A stretch of 64,000 nucleotides of DNA from CAZDCD01 sp964503885 (GCA_964503885.1 CAZDCD010000002.1:205511-269510); one strand, 5' to 3'. Shown: positions 17,344 through 26,554, counted from the stretch's first letter. The notes: generated from the sequence alone by a model not told the origin. A program made the numbers and translations.

Positions 17344-18903
17344 ATGTTCGAGAATATTGATCTATCGATGGTAGACTGGTCTAGAGGGCAGTTTGCACTC
17401 ACGGCCCTCTATCACTGGATATTTGTTCCGCTCACTCTGGGCCTCTCGTTTATCATCGCCATAATGGAAACCATTTACGTGAGAACGGGCAGCGATGAAT
17501 GGAAAAGGCTTACGAAATTCTGGATGACCCTCTTCGGCATTAATTTCGCCATAGGGGTTGCCACGGGCATCATCCTCGAATTTGAGTTCGGCACCAACTG
17601 GTCGAACTATTCGTGGTTTGTTGGCGATATTTTCGGTGCTCCGCTGGCCATCGAAGGCATAATGGCTTTTTTCATCGAGTCGACATTTATAGCGGTGATG
17701 TTCTTTGGATGGAATAAGGTGAGCAAAAAATTTCACCTGTTATCGACCTGGCTGGTGGCTGTGGGCGCAAATCTTTCTGCGCTGTGGATCCTGATAGCCA
17801 ATGCATGGATGCAGTACCCGGTAGGCATGCGGTTCAATCCTGATACGGCACGAAATGAGATGGTGAATTTCTGGCATGTATTTCTTTCACCCGTTGCCAG
17901 CACAAAATTTATTCATACCATCACCTCGGGTTTCGTGCTTGCTTCGCTTTTTGTTATTGGCATAAGTTCGTGGTACATCCTGAAAAAACGTGAGTTGTTT
18001 ATAGCCAAACGGAGCATGCTTATTGCATCGGTCTTTGGTCTGGTTTCGGTGATAGCGCTGATCTTCACAGGTGACCGGTCCACAAGGCAAATCGTACATG
18101 TACAGCCTATGAAGTTTGCCGCACTCGAAAACCTTTATAAAGGACGTTCGGGGGCAGGCCTGATCGTAATCGGTGTGGTAAGCAGTGAAGACAGATACAG
18201 GGACGAGCTTGAACTCGACAAAAGAACACTGGAACTGCCGAATTTCCTTTCGTATATGGCTTACGGCAATTTTGACGCTTTTGTTCCCGGGGTGAATGAC
18301 CTGACCTATGGAAACGCAGAAAAAGGCATCATATCGGCACAGGAAAAAATTGAACGGGGCAGGTATGCCCGGCAGGTACTTGCGGATTTCAAAAAAGCCA
18401 GGGACAATGGTGATTCATCCCGGTATAATGTATTGAAACAGAAATTTTACGACAGCAATTTTGTCAATCACTATTTCAGGTACTTCGGCTACGGATTCCT
18501 GAACGACGTGAACAGCGTGGTGCCGAATGTGCCGCTTTCTTTCTACAGTTTTCACCTGATGGTGGGGCTCGGATTCTACTTTTTTTTCCTTCTTATCCTG
18601 ATCACAGTGAATCTGTTCAGGGGCAAGCTTGAACAAAAGAGAGGCCTGTTGCGCCTGGCCATTTTTACCATCCCGCTGGCGTACATTGCAACAATGGCCG
18701 GCTGGATTGTAGCCGAGGCAGGCCGCCAGCCCTGGGTAATACAGGATCAGCTTCCTACGGTGGCTGCCATTTCCCAAATCAATGCAAGTACGGTACAGGT
18801 CACTTTCTTGCTTTTTGCGGTTCTTTTTACAGCGCTCTTCGTTGCAGAAATACGCATCATGCTGAAACAGATCAAAACCGGACCAAAAGAAGGAGGGAAT
18901 TAA
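17344..18903 (+). CDS. cydA: Cytochrome bd ubiquinol/menaquinol oxidase subunit I
   Basis: CydA oxidises quinol and carries the three hemes where oxygen is reduced. The 519-residue protein has the family's key sites: the heme ligand His in ALYHWIFVPLTLGL near residue 20, the acidic cluster FGTNWSNYSWFVGDIFGAPL followed by AIEGIMAFFIEST, the second heme His in FIHTITSGFV (about residue 198), and GRQPWVIQDQLPT near the end. A long soluble loop between about residues 250 and 380 is the quinol-binding Q-loop region. The stop is one base before cydB, and RBS AAGGAGGG at the gene's 3' end serves cydB. It supports respiration at very low oxygen and oxygen scavenging in an otherwise anaerobic lineage. 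Confidence 0.97.
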   Translation: MFENIDLSMVDWSRGQFALTALYHWIFVPLTLGLSFIIAIMETIYVRTGSDEWKRLTKFWMTLFGINFAIGVATGIILEFEFGTNWSNYSWFVGDIFGAPLAIEGIMAFFIESTFIAVMFFGWNKVSKKFHLLSTWLVAVGANLSALWILIANAWMQYPVGMRFNPDTARNEMVNFWHVFLSPVASTKFIHTITSGFVLASLFVIGISSWYILKKRELFIAKRSMLIASVFGLVSVIALIFTGDRSTRQIVHVQPMKFAALENLYKGRSGAGLIVIGVVSSEDRYRDELELDKRTLELPNFLSYMAYGNFDAFVPGVNDLTYGNAEKGIISAQEKIERGRYARQVLADFKKARDNGDSSRYNVLKQKFYDSNFVNHYFRYFGYGFLNDVNSVVPNVPLSFYSFHLMVGLGFYFFFLLILITVNLFRGKLEQKRGLLRLAIFTIPLAYIATMAGWIVAEAGRQPWVIQDQLPTVAAISQINASTVQVTFLLFAVLFTALFVAEIRIMLKQIKTGPKEGGN

Positions 18904-18904
18904 A

Positions 18905-20059
18905 ATGTTTGAAAAATTGTCAACCATTGCTTTGCAACAATACTGGTGGGGAATCATTTCCCTGCTGGGCAGTATCCTCGTTTTCCTGATGTTCGTGCAG
19001 GGAGGGCAGACGCTGATCTACACCCTGGGCAAAACAAAAGATGAGAGAACTGTGCTTGTGAATTCGCTGGGCCGGAAATGGGAATTTACATTCACCACGC
19101 TGGTTACATTTGGCGGGGCATTCTTTGCAAGCTTCCCGCTGTTTTATTCAACCAGTTTCGGAGGTGCTTACTGGGTATGGCTGGCTATCCTGTTTTGTTT
19201 TATTATCCAGGCCATTTCGTATGAATTCAGATCCAAACCGAATAATGTGTTTGGTCCGAAAACCTATGAGGTATTTCTTTTCATCAACGGCGCACTGGGA
19301 ACCATATTGATCGGTACAGCCGTAGGCACATTTTTTAACGGGTCACAGTTTCTGGTGGATTTTTCAAATTTAACCAATCCTGCAAGTCCTGTAATCTCCA
19401 GATGGGCAGTTCCGTCAAGAGGACTTGAGGCAGTGCTGAACCTGCACAACCTTTCACTGGGACTTTCTGTTTTTTTTCTGGCACGTATTCTCGGGTTGCT
19501 TTATTTTATGAACAATGTGAGCGAGGTCACCATATTTAAACGGGTACAAAAACACCTGCTGATAAACACCATTCCGTTCCTTGTAGTCTTTCTGTTTTTC
19601 GTGATCAGGCTGGTCACCAAAGAAGGTTTTGCATACGATCCGGAAACAAAAATGGTTAGCCTCGAAAAGTACAAATACCTGCACAACCTGATGCAGATGC
19701 CCGTCATCGGCATTATGTTCCTTGCCGGAGTCGGCCTTGTGCTTTCGGGCGTAGTATGGTCATTGTTCCGGCCGGTTACCGGAGGAATATGGCTGACAGG
19801 CACCGGGACAGTGCTGGCGGTATTTGCATTATTTGCTATTGCCGGTTTAAACAATACGGCCTATTATCCGTCCACTTACGATTTGCAAAGCTCTCTCACC
19901 ATAGAGAACAGCTCATCGAGCAAATACACGCTCACCGTAATGAGTTACGTATCATTGTTGGTGCCGTTTGTATTCGCTTATATTTTTTATACCTGGAGAT
20001 CGATCAACAACAAAAGGATCGATGTACAGGAGATCGGTTCCGAATCACATACTTATTGA
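18905..20059 (+). CDS. cydB: Cytochrome bd oxidase subunit II
   Basis: CydB forms the heterodimer core with CydA. The 384-residue product has about nine membrane helices. The start LQQYWWGIISLLGSILVFLM and the helix-1/2 region with VQGGQTLIYTLGKTKDER match Bacteroidota CydB, which differs from the Escherichia form in this loop. The ATG lies one base after the cydA stop and nine bases after a strong Shine-Dalgarno sequence. The gene is complete and translation is probably coupled to cydA. A 47-codon membrane peptide gene follows seven bases after the stop. Confidence 0.96.
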   Translation: MFEKLSTIALQQYWWGIISLLGSILVFLMFVQGGQTLIYTLGKTKDERTVLVNSLGRKWEFTFTTLVTFGGAFFASFPLFYSTSFGGAYWVWLAILFCFIIQAISYEFRSKPNNVFGPKTYEVFLFINGALGTILIGTAVGTFFNGSQFLVDFSNLTNPASPVISRWAVPSRGLEAVLNLHNLSLGLSVFFLARILGLLYFMNNVSEVTIFKRVQKHLLINTIPFLVVFLFFVIRLVTKEGFAYDPETKMVSLEKYKYLHNLMQMPVIGIMFLAGVGLVLSGVVWSLFRPVTGGIWLTGTGTVLAVFALFAIAGLNNTAYYPSTYDLQSSLTIENSSSSKYTLTVMSYVSLLVPFVFAYIFYTWRSINNKRIDVQEIGSESHTY

Positions 20060-20065
20060 TGAATT

Positions 20066-20209
20066 ATGGAAAAGGCGATTTATATGAACTCAATACTTAC
20101 TATACTTACATGGCCTGTCCTCATCCTTCTGAGTTATCTTCTCATAAGGTTTGCGCTGAAGAGGTTTGAAAAACTCGAGAAAAAAAGGGAAGAGGCGGGA
20201 GAGGATTAG
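20066..20209 (+). CDS. 47-residue single-helix peptide, CydX-like third subunit candidate
   Basis: An ATG at 20066, seven bases after the cydB stop, opens a 47-codon frame ending in TAG at 20207-20209. The product has one membrane helix (ILTILTWPVLILLSYLLIRF, residues 10-29) and a highly charged tail KRFEKLEKKREEAGED. Size, topology and position match the idea of CydX/CydS-type accessory subunits that stabilise cytochrome bd in other phyla, though the sequence is not obviously homologous to them. A GAAAAG-rich start region and the codon pattern support translation. The charged tail also resembles CcoQ/CcoS-like peptides. The role is inferred from context. Confidence 0.72.
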   Translation: MEKAIYMNSILTILTWPVLILLSYLLIRFALKRFEKLEKKREEAGED

Positions 20210-20231
20210 TGATTAGGTGATTAAGTGATTA
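20204..20231 (+). repeat. Short tandem repeat, GATTAG-type unit
   Basis: Four units of GATTA(G/A/T) spaced by T or GT run across the stop codon of the small cyd peptide. It is a simple-sequence tract with no visible function. Confidence 0.6.
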
Positions 20232-20300
20232 TGCAATAAGGTGAGTATCTGATCGGATGCTAAACCTGAAATTACAGTTGAATTATTCAATTAAAAAACA

Positions 20301-21542
20301 ATGGATATGAGATCAACACTACTTTTTATTGCCGTTCTATGGTACACTTCTCTGATGCTGCATGCACAGAATAAAGACAAGTCGGAATTTGTGGATATTA
20401 ATCCCGGATTTTACCAGAAATCCATTTTAAGGAATGTTTCAGAAGTTGACGACAGCCTGAAACCAAAAGAGAAAAAGCAACGGTTCCAGATGGTCCAGGA
20501 TATCAGCGTTATTCCGCATAAATTAACGGATTATACCCGGTACTGGGCATTCCCGCCTGTTTCACAGGGAAGTACAGGCACCTGCTGGAGCTTTTCCACC
20601 ACATCGTTCCTGGAGTCGGAAGTGAAAAGGTTATACAATAAAGAAGTAAGGTTGTCTGAAATGTTCACCGTATATTGTGAATATATCGAAAAAGCCCGCA
20701 GGTTTGTCAGGGAACGGGGCGATTCAGAATTCGGCGAAGGCTCGGAATCGAATGCTGTAACCCGCATATTCCGCACGTATGGAGCCATGCCCCTGTCGGT
20801 TTATCCGGGAATTCTGAACAACCGGAAGTTTTACACGCACGAGGTCATGTTCAACGAAATGGATACATTCCTGAAATCGGTGAAAGCCGCAAGCGCATGG
20901 AATGAGGAATGGGTCATCGGAACTGTTAAGAATATTATGAACCATCATATGGGTATACCTCCTGAAAGGTTCACATACGAAGGTAAAGAATACACCCCTC
21001 TTACCTTTGTCAGGGATTACCTGAAGATCAATCCCGGCGACTACGTGGAGATCCTGTCGTATATGCAGGAACCTTACTGGCAGAAAGTGGAATACAAAGT
21101 ACCCGATAACTGGTGGCACAGCAAAGACTATTACAACGTACCTCTGGATGTATTTACGGATATTGTTAAAAAAAGTATACGCAACGGATACACCATTTGC
21201 ATTGGGGGCGATGTTTCGGAACCAGGATTTTCAAGATCCACTCAGGCTGCCATGGTCCCTGATTTCGATATCCCGTCATCCTATATCAACGAAAATGCAC
21301 GGCAGTTCAGGTTTACCAACAAAACCACCACCGATGATCATGGTATGCATCTGGTCGGGTATTGTGAACGTGATGGCAAAGACTGGTACCTCATCAAAGA
21401 TTCGAGCTCGGGATCACGTAATAACGATCCTGCTGCACCTGAATTCGGGTATTACTTTTTTCATGAGGATTATGTGAAACTAAAAATTATGGACTTCACC
21501 ATCCATAAAGATGCGGTGAAAGAAATCTTACAGAAATTTTGA
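20301..21542 (+). CDS. C1 (papain/bleomycin hydrolase-like) cysteine peptidase, secreted
   Basis: The 413-residue protein has a signal peptide (cleavage about MLHAQ, residue 23) and a papain-fold catalytic domain. The nucleophile is Cys95 in GSTGTCWSFSTTSFLESE, the oxyanion Gln lies just before it in PPVSQGSTG, and the catalytic His is His347 in DDHGMHLVGY. The usual third residue Asn in the NSWG-type motif is replaced by Asp367 in IKDSSSG. The long insertion between Cys and His (residues 130-320) resembles aminopeptidase C/bleomycin hydrolase relatives. It is probably periplasmic and acts on peptides. It is convergent with the cupin gene, with four bases between the stops. Confidence 0.9.
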   Translation: MDMRSTLLFIAVLWYTSLMLHAQNKDKSEFVDINPGFYQKSILRNVSEVDDSLKPKEKKQRFQMVQDISVIPHKLTDYTRYWAFPPVSQGSTGTCWSFSTTSFLESEVKRLYNKEVRLSEMFTVYCEYIEKARRFVRERGDSEFGEGSESNAVTRIFRTYGAMPLSVYPGILNNRKFYTHEVMFNEMDTFLKSVKAASAWNEEWVIGTVKNIMNHHMGIPPERFTYEGKEYTPLTFVRDYLKINPGDYVEILSYMQEPYWQKVEYKVPDNWWHSKDYYNVPLDVFTDIVKKSIRNGYTICIGGDVSEPGFSRSTQAAMVPDFDIPSSYINENARQFRFTNKTTTDDHGMHLVGYCERDGKDWYLIKDSSSGSRNNDPAAPEFGYYFFHEDYVKLKIMDFTIHKDAVKEILQKF

Positions 21543-21546
21543 GGCA

Positions 21547-21870
21547 TCAGTCCTTGATCATTGTAAGGATCATTTTGAATTTTTTTCGGGCATGAACGGC
21601 ATGGGGAATATGTGCCGGCATAACTATGGCTTTTCCAGTTTCCAGCAGGTAAGACTTCTTATCGATCACGATTTCGGCTTCACCCTCTGTCACCAGCAAC
21701 AGCGCATCGAACGGCGCGGTGTGCTCGCTCAGTCCCTGTTCCCTGTCAAAGGCGAACAGCGTAATGTTTCCTCCCTGCTGTTTAAAAATCACTTTGCTGA
21801 CTATTGCCCCATCAGCATAGGAAACTGCTTCTGCAGGCACAAAAATTTCAGATTTCTTAAAAGTTTCCAT
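21547..21870 (-). CDS. Small cupin-domain protein
   Basis: The 107-residue product is a single cupin barrel. The two half-motifs are visible as HTAPFDALLLVTEGEAEIVI with the following turn, and GKAIVMPAHIPHAVHA with its His pair. It contains most but not all metal ligands of the classic motif, as small stress-related cupins often do. In Bacteroidota such cupins are often near Crp/Fnr regulators and Fe-S proteins, as here (60 bases upstream of its ATG lies the stop of the 4Fe-4S gene). Its ligand is unknown. Confidence 0.85.
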   Translation of the reverse strand: METFKKSEIFVPAEAVSYADGAIVSKVIFKQQGGNITLFAFDREQGLSEHTAPFDALLLVTEGEAEIVIDKKSYLLETGKAIVMPAHIPHAVHARKKFKMILTMIKD

Positions 21871-21929
21871 GGTTACAATATATTATGTTCTCTTTTTAGG
21901 CTAAAGTGGGAAACTCTAAACTTACTAAA

Positions 21930-22802
21930 TCACACCCATTCCTCCTTCAGGATATCACCTTCGATACCCACAACGACCAGTTTCACAGGTACCTTGCGGG
22001 CAGCTTCTGACGAAGCTGTTCTGACCATCTGCAGCAATCCCATGCAGCACGGTACCTGCATGATCATTACCGTGAGCGTGTTTACTTTTGCATCGTCAAT
22101 CATTGAACGGATCTTCTCCACATAGATATCCATATTTGAATCGAGCTTGGGACATGCAATTGCAAGTCCCTTTCCCTTTAAATAATCCGCGTGAAAGCCT
22201 CCGAGCGCATAAGCGGTGCAGTCGGCCGCTATCAAGACATCGGCATTCCTGAAATACGGAGCTGTCGGATTCACCAGGTGCATCTGCACGGGCCACTGCC
22301 GCAGCTCGGTTTGTATTGGCGTGATAATATTTTCAGTACCTGATTCTCGAGGTGTAAGAACCATAGTTTGTGAACCCGGACAACCTGCGCCATGCTGCAC
22401 AGCATGAGGAGGCTGCATACCGTGAACCCCGGCCATTACTTCTTCCACATCAAAGCCGGCCATGCTGCCGTGCATTCTCAGGTATGCAATGCCTTCCTTC
22501 AGGTAACCGGTTTCATGGCGTTCTTTAAGATGCTTCAGGTGTGCGGTCACTGTATTTTTACCCTTCGAAACCATCATTTCCATAACTCTGGATTCGTCAT
22601 ACGGTTCGGCATCCCGTTTTTTGGTTGTTATGGCTCCCTGCGGACAATGACCAATGCAGGCTCCGAGTCCGTCACATAACAGATCACTGATTAGCCTGGC
22701 TTTGCCGTCGATGATCTGAAGGGCGCCTTCATAACAGCCGGGAACACACAATCCGCAGCCGTCGCATAGTTCTTCATCAATTTTTACAACTTCCCGTATC
22801 AT
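21930..22802 (-). CDS. 4Fe-4S ferredoxin-domain protein of the Fnr-linked type
   Basis: The product (290 residues from the ATG at 22802) starts MIREVVKIDEELCDGCGLCV. The N-terminal ferredoxin domain has one full cluster motif (CDGCGLCVPGC) and a second, CDGLGACIGHCP, in which one position is Leu rather than Cys, so the second cluster may be incomplete or differently ligated. The C-terminal 200 residues contain GCPGSQTM, ADCTAYALGGFH and PCCMGLLQM and are shared by a Bacteroidota family of unknown activity. The frame is open further upstream to 22922, but that would overlap the divergent regulator gene and gives an unlikely N-terminus. It pairs with the divergent Crp/Fnr gene 83 bases away and the downstream cupin. 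Redox or nitrosative-stress function is inference. Confidence 0.85.
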   Translation of the reverse strand: MIREVVKIDEELCDGCGLCVPGCYEGALQIIDGKARLISDLLCDGLGACIGHCPQGAITTKKRDAEPYDESRVMEMMVSKGKNTVTAHLKHLKERHETGYLKEGIAYLRMHGSMAGFDVEEVMAGVHGMQPPHAVQHGAGCPGSQTMVLTPRESGTENIITPIQTELRQWPVQMHLVNPTAPYFRNADVLIAADCTAYALGGFHADYLKGKGLAIACPKLDSNMDIYVEKIRSMIDDAKVNTLTVMIMQVPCCMGLLQMVRTASSEAARKVPVKLVVVGIEGDILKEEWV

Positions 22803-22885
22803 GGTATCTATTTTAGAATTATTTTTATACAATATTACTCTAATGAAATATTTTCGGCTGTAACAAATGGTACACTCCGGCCTGA

Positions 22886-23563
22886 ATGACGAAAATTTAT
22901 GTTGAAATATTATCCCGTACACCAGTATTTTCAGGAATCTCTCCCGATGAACTCGAAAAGCTATTGGACAATACCCTGTTCAGAATCAGAAAGCTCGGAA
23001 GGGATGAATACGCCGCTTTTGCCGGTGATGCATGCACGGCATTAATGATCGTTCTCGGAGGTTCTGTAAGGGGAGAAATGACCGATTATAGCGGAAAAGT
23101 AATCAAGATCGAGGATATCGGGGTATCCAGGCCTATAGCTCCGGCATTCCTGTTCGGAAGGCAAAATACATACCCGGTGGATATCATCGCCAATGAACCT
23201 TCGGCATTGTTTGTCCTTCCCAGGGAATCGCTGATAAAACTGTTGCAGGAGAATACGAAGATACTCACCAATTTTCTAAACGCCATATCGGGAAGGGCGC
23301 AATTTCTATCCGATAAGATACGTTTTTTAAGTTTCAGGACCATAAAGGGTAAGATTGCGTCATACCTTCTGAGTATTTCCGGTAAGGAGAGAAACCCCAT
23401 AATAATGCCTATGAACCAGACACAGCTTGCCGGTTTTTTTGGCGTGACACGCCCCTCCCTTGCCAGGGCTTTTTCTGAGCTCGAAAAAGAAGGTGTTCTC
23501 TACGCATATAAAAAAGAGGTGAATATTGTCAACCGGGACAAGCTATCCGGTTACCTCAAATGA
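22886..23563 (+). CDS. Crp/Fnr family transcriptional regulator
   Basis: The 225-residue protein has an N-terminal cyclic-nucleotide-binding-type barrel (about residues 10-120) and a C-terminal winged helix whose recognition helix region reads MNQTQLAGFFGVTRPSLARA (residues 173-192). There is no N-terminal Cys cluster of the FNR type, so the signal is not an Fe-S cluster held by this protein; heme or another ligand is possible. It is divergent from the 4Fe-4S protein gene with an 83-base shared control region, a common layout for a regulator and its target. The ATG start is clear. Confidence 0.92.
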   Translation: MTKIYVEILSRTPVFSGISPDELEKLLDNTLFRIRKLGRDEYAAFAGDACTALMIVLGGSVRGEMTDYSGKVIKIEDIGVSRPIAPAFLFGRQNTYPVDIIANEPSALFVLPRESLIKLLQENTKILTNFLNAISGRAQFLSDKIRFLSFRTIKGKIASYLLSISGKERNPIIMPMNQTQLAGFFGVTRPSLARAFSELEKEGVLYAYKKEVNIVNRDKLSGYLK

Positions 23564-23585
23564 CAGACTTAAAAGAATAACTTTT

Positions 23586-24878
23586 ATGTTGAGAAAATCC
23601 CATCCGGTGTTGGCGTTCCTTTTCCTGATCCTTTGCAGGGATGTGTTTCCCCAGGATATCGGACAGGCCATAGAAATCATTCAGACCCTAAGCTCTCCGG
23701 CATATCACGGAAGGGGATATGTTAATGATGGTGTGAACAAATCGGCTGCCTACCTGGAAGGTGAATTCAGAAAAGCAGGGCTTTACCCGCTGTCGGAAGA
23801 CTACTTCCAGGAGTTTTCAATGCCTGTGAATACGTTTCCGGGTAAGATGGAAGTACAGCTTAATACAAGCATTTTAAACCCGGCGATTGACTTTATTGTA
23901 GACCCTTCCTCCGGCGGGTTAAAAGGCACTTACCCAGTTAAAGCGATCGATTGCTCGGCACTTGCAGATCAGAAGACCCGCAACAGGTTTCTTAAAAAGG
24001 CTCAGGGCGCTTTTCTGCTTATCGATTACCGGAACCGTAGCAGGTTGGACGAACAGACCGGTAAACAGATCGGCTCCGTTATCGATATCCTGAAATACGA
24101 TCCCGGACTGAAGATTGCCGGAACCATTGTTTTATCGGATGAAAAACTCAGTTGGTCTGTATCACCCTTCAGGGGACCGAGACCTGTGATTCTCACAAAT
24201 ATTCCTCTTGATATCGATACGGTGAAGTCAATAACCCTTAATATTGAAAGCAAATGGCTCGGGAACTATCCTGTACGCAATATTATCGGGTATCTGCCGG
24301 GTACGGTTGGAAGAGATTCGTTTATTGCCGTTACCGCGCATTACGATCATCTGGGCCAGATGGGTAATGATGTTTACTTTCCCGGAGCCAACGATAACGC
24401 CAGCGGAGTGGCGGTCATGCTTACCATTGCCGCGTATTTCGCGGCACACCCTGCTCATTATTCTATTCTTTTTATTGCATTTGCAGGTGAGGAGGCAGGA
24501 CTTCTGGGATCGAGGTATTATGTGGAGAATCCATACTTCGAGCTATGCCATATAAAATTTCTCATAAACCTCGATCTCGCCGGAACGGGCGATGAGGGCA
24601 TTACTGTTGTTAACGGTTCGGTTTTTAAAGAAAAGTTCGAATTGCTGACGGAAATCAACAGTCAGAAACATCTTCTGCCACAGGTGAAATCAAGGGGAGA
24701 GGCATGCAACAGCGATCATTGTTATTTTTATAAAGCAGGCGTACCCTGCTTTTTTATCTATACCATGGGCGGAGGAACTGCATATCACGATATCTATGAT
24801 ACCTATGATGCACTAACCTTAACCGGATTCAGGGACGAGATCCTGCTGATGGTTGAGTTTATGAGCCGGATACACTGA
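23586..24878 (+). CDS. M28 family metallo-aminopeptidase, secreted
   Basis: This 430-residue protein starts at the ATG at 23586. A longer frame would overlap the regulator gene and mask the signal peptide LAFLFLILCRDVFPQ. Residues 90-200 form a PA-type insert. The di-zinc peptidase core follows: VTAHYDHLG (His), PGANDNASGVAVML (bridging Asp), AFAGEEAGLLGS (catalytic Glu-Glu), NLDLAG (Asp) and a late SDHCYFYKAGVP (His). All five ligand positions are present, so it should be active in the periplasm or outside the cell. It is 22 bases after the Crp/Fnr gene and nearly touches the convergent response regulator. Confidence 0.93.
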   Translation: MLRKSHPVLAFLFLILCRDVFPQDIGQAIEIIQTLSSPAYHGRGYVNDGVNKSAAYLEGEFRKAGLYPLSEDYFQEFSMPVNTFPGKMEVQLNTSILNPAIDFIVDPSSGGLKGTYPVKAIDCSALADQKTRNRFLKKAQGAFLLIDYRNRSRLDEQTGKQIGSVIDILKYDPGLKIAGTIVLSDEKLSWSVSPFRGPRPVILTNIPLDIDTVKSITLNIESKWLGNYPVRNIIGYLPGTVGRDSFIAVTAHYDHLGQMGNDVYFPGANDNASGVAVMLTIAAYFAAHPAHYSILFIAFAGEEAGLLGSRYYVENPYFELCHIKFLINLDLAGTGDEGITVVNGSVFKEKFELLTEINSQKHLLPQVKSRGEACNSDHCYFYKAGVPCFFIYTMGGGTAYHDIYDTYDALTLTGFRDEILLMVEFMSRIH

Positions 24879-24879
24879 A

Positions 24880-25530
24880 TCACTGCACAATAACAAGCTT
24901 GTTTTTAATCGAATAGGAAATCAATGCTGCCGTGCTTTTGCAACTGGTTTTTGCCAGGAGGTTCGATTTATGCCCTATTACCGTTCTTTCACTGATGTTT
25001 AGTTTTTCGGCAATATCGGCATTGGTCATCCCTTCACAGATGAGCTGAAGGATCTCTTTTTCGCGTTTGGTCAAGTCGGGTTCATCCTTTGCAGGCGTGT
25101 TGTCTGTGGCAATTTTACGGGTGAAAAAGTTAAACAGTTCATCGGAATAGTACGTGTTTCCCGAAGCAATGGTATGCAGGGCCTTGTCCAGAATATCCTT
25201 GGTCACATTCTTTAAAAGAAATCCCCTGGCCCCTGCATCAAGCATATCCTGAATATAATGGTCGTTATTGAACATAGTAAGGGCAACTACTTTCAGATCG
25301 GGAAACAGCAGGGTGGCTTTCCGTGTAGCTTCAATACCATTCATCTCAGGCATTTCTATGTCCATGAGAACAATATCTGCCTGCAATTCATTGAGCATCT
25401 CGAGCACCGCCTTACCTGTAGTAGCTTCGCCGACAATTTCTATGTCTTTTAAACGTGCGAGCACTGCCTTCAGACCTTTCCGGAAGATCTCATGATCATC
25501 GGCAATTATAACCCTTATTTTGTGTTCCAT
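24880..25530 (-). CDS. NarL/FixJ-type response regulator
   Basis: The 216-residue product has a receiver domain (residues 5-120) with acidic pocket in IIADDHEIFRKG, phosphoacceptor Asp in ADIVLMDIEMPEMNG, and switch Lys in GARGFLLKNVTKDIL. A LuxR helix-turn-helix follows at 150-210: LTKREKEILQLICEGMTNAD, then ISERTVIGHKSNL. It pairs with the sensor kinase gene 70 bases upstream on the same strand. The target genes are unknown. It is convergent with the M28 gene with one base between the stops. Confidence 0.94.
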   Translation of the reverse strand: MEHKIRVIIADDHEIFRKGLKAVLARLKDIEIVGEATTGKAVLEMLNELQADIVLMDIEMPEMNGIEATRKATLLFPDLKVVALTMFNNDHYIQDMLDAGARGFLLKNVTKDILDKALHTIASGNTYYSDELFNFFTRKIATDNTPAKDEPDLTKREKEILQLICEGMTNADIAEKLNISERTVIGHKSNLLAKTSCKSTAALISYSIKNKLVIVQ

Positions 25531-25600
25531 ACAACAGCATTATTGGTGTTAAAATTAGGTATAATCTCATTCTAAGCCAAAAGAGGTTTACCTGAAAGAT

Positions 25601-26554
25601 TCAACTTTTTAAAGGAACTTCGATTTTTGCTTTAAAACCTTTACCTTCCTCACTGAAAATTTTTATTTTACCATCTATCGAACCTACGCGAGTAATTATA
25701 TTACTGATGCCTTCGCCTTTTATCCGGTTATCGTAATGCCTGTAATCAAATCCTTTACCTGTATCGGAATACTGCACCAGCAATTTCTTTCCCCAAACAG
25801 TAAATTCAATGGTGGCCTTTCTGGCATCAGAATGTTTGATGGTATTGTTGATCAGCTCATTGATTATCCTGTAAAGGTTTATCTCGGAATTTTTACCCAG
25901 GTCGGGATTTTTCCCGGGTTTTATAACTGCAATGGTTAGCTTTTGCGTACGCGAAATATTATTGCAGAATTCTTCGACCGCCGAAACCAGTCCGTATTCA
26001 TGTATCACCCGCGGAGTAAGATTGTTGGCTGTGGTGCGGATATCCGAAACCGCATCATCAATCAGCTGGTTGATGTAATTGATCGAATCTTTCTTTTCTT
26101 CCCCAGGAATCTCATCCGATGCAAGCTCGTTTACATACAGTTTTATGGTTGACAGCAGGGGACCGAGCCCGTCATGAATATCTTCCGCAAATCTTCTTCG
26201 TTCACGCTCTTCTGTTCGCATAATGGCTGTGAGCACTTTCCTGTCGGCACGTTTGCGTTCGAGTTCAGCCATTCTCAGTGAATGGAAAATATCGCGTATC
26301 AGCCAGACACCTATGGCAATAACCACCGAAGTGGCAATGGCAATCCAGTCGCTCAGGAGCGAAAGCTCAGCATAGTATTTTGCATTCAGGAAGGCCGAAA
26401 ACTCAATGAATCTCCGGAATGCCATCAGGATAAAACCGGCAGAAATCAGTATCCATGACAATTTTATTCGAGTAAATGAAATAAACCTGAGGGACAGCAC
26501 TGCCACAAAAAATTGCAGAAGGATCGATATTATATAAAGAATTTCGGTTATCAT
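25601..26554 (-). CDS. NarX-type membrane histidine kinase
   Basis: The 317-residue protein has two or three N-terminal membrane helices (residues 5-30, 35-55, 72-92), a linker, a HisKA_3 dimerisation domain with the phospho-His in RRFAEDIHDGLGPLLSTIKL, and a HATPase domain with N-box INELINNTIKHSDA and G-boxes DTGKGFD and GEGISNI. There is no separate extracytoplasmic sensor domain, so the signal is probably sensed in the membrane. It is the cognate partner of the LuxR-type regulator directly downstream. Similar pairs in Bacteroidota control surface or transport genes; the regulon here is unknown. Confidence 0.93.
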   Translation of the reverse strand: MITEILYIISILLQFFVAVLSLRFISFTRIKLSWILISAGFILMAFRRFIEFSAFLNAKYYAELSLLSDWIAIATSVVIAIGVWLIRDIFHSLRMAELERKRADRKVLTAIMRTEERERRRFAEDIHDGLGPLLSTIKLYVNELASDEIPGEEKKDSINYINQLIDDAVSDIRTTANNLTPRVIHEYGLVSAVEEFCNNISRTQKLTIAVIKPGKNPDLGKNSEINLYRIINELINNTIKHSDARKATIEFTVWGKKLLVQYSDTGKGFDYRHYDNRIKGEGISNIITRVGSIDGKIKIFSEEGKGFKAKIEVPLKS

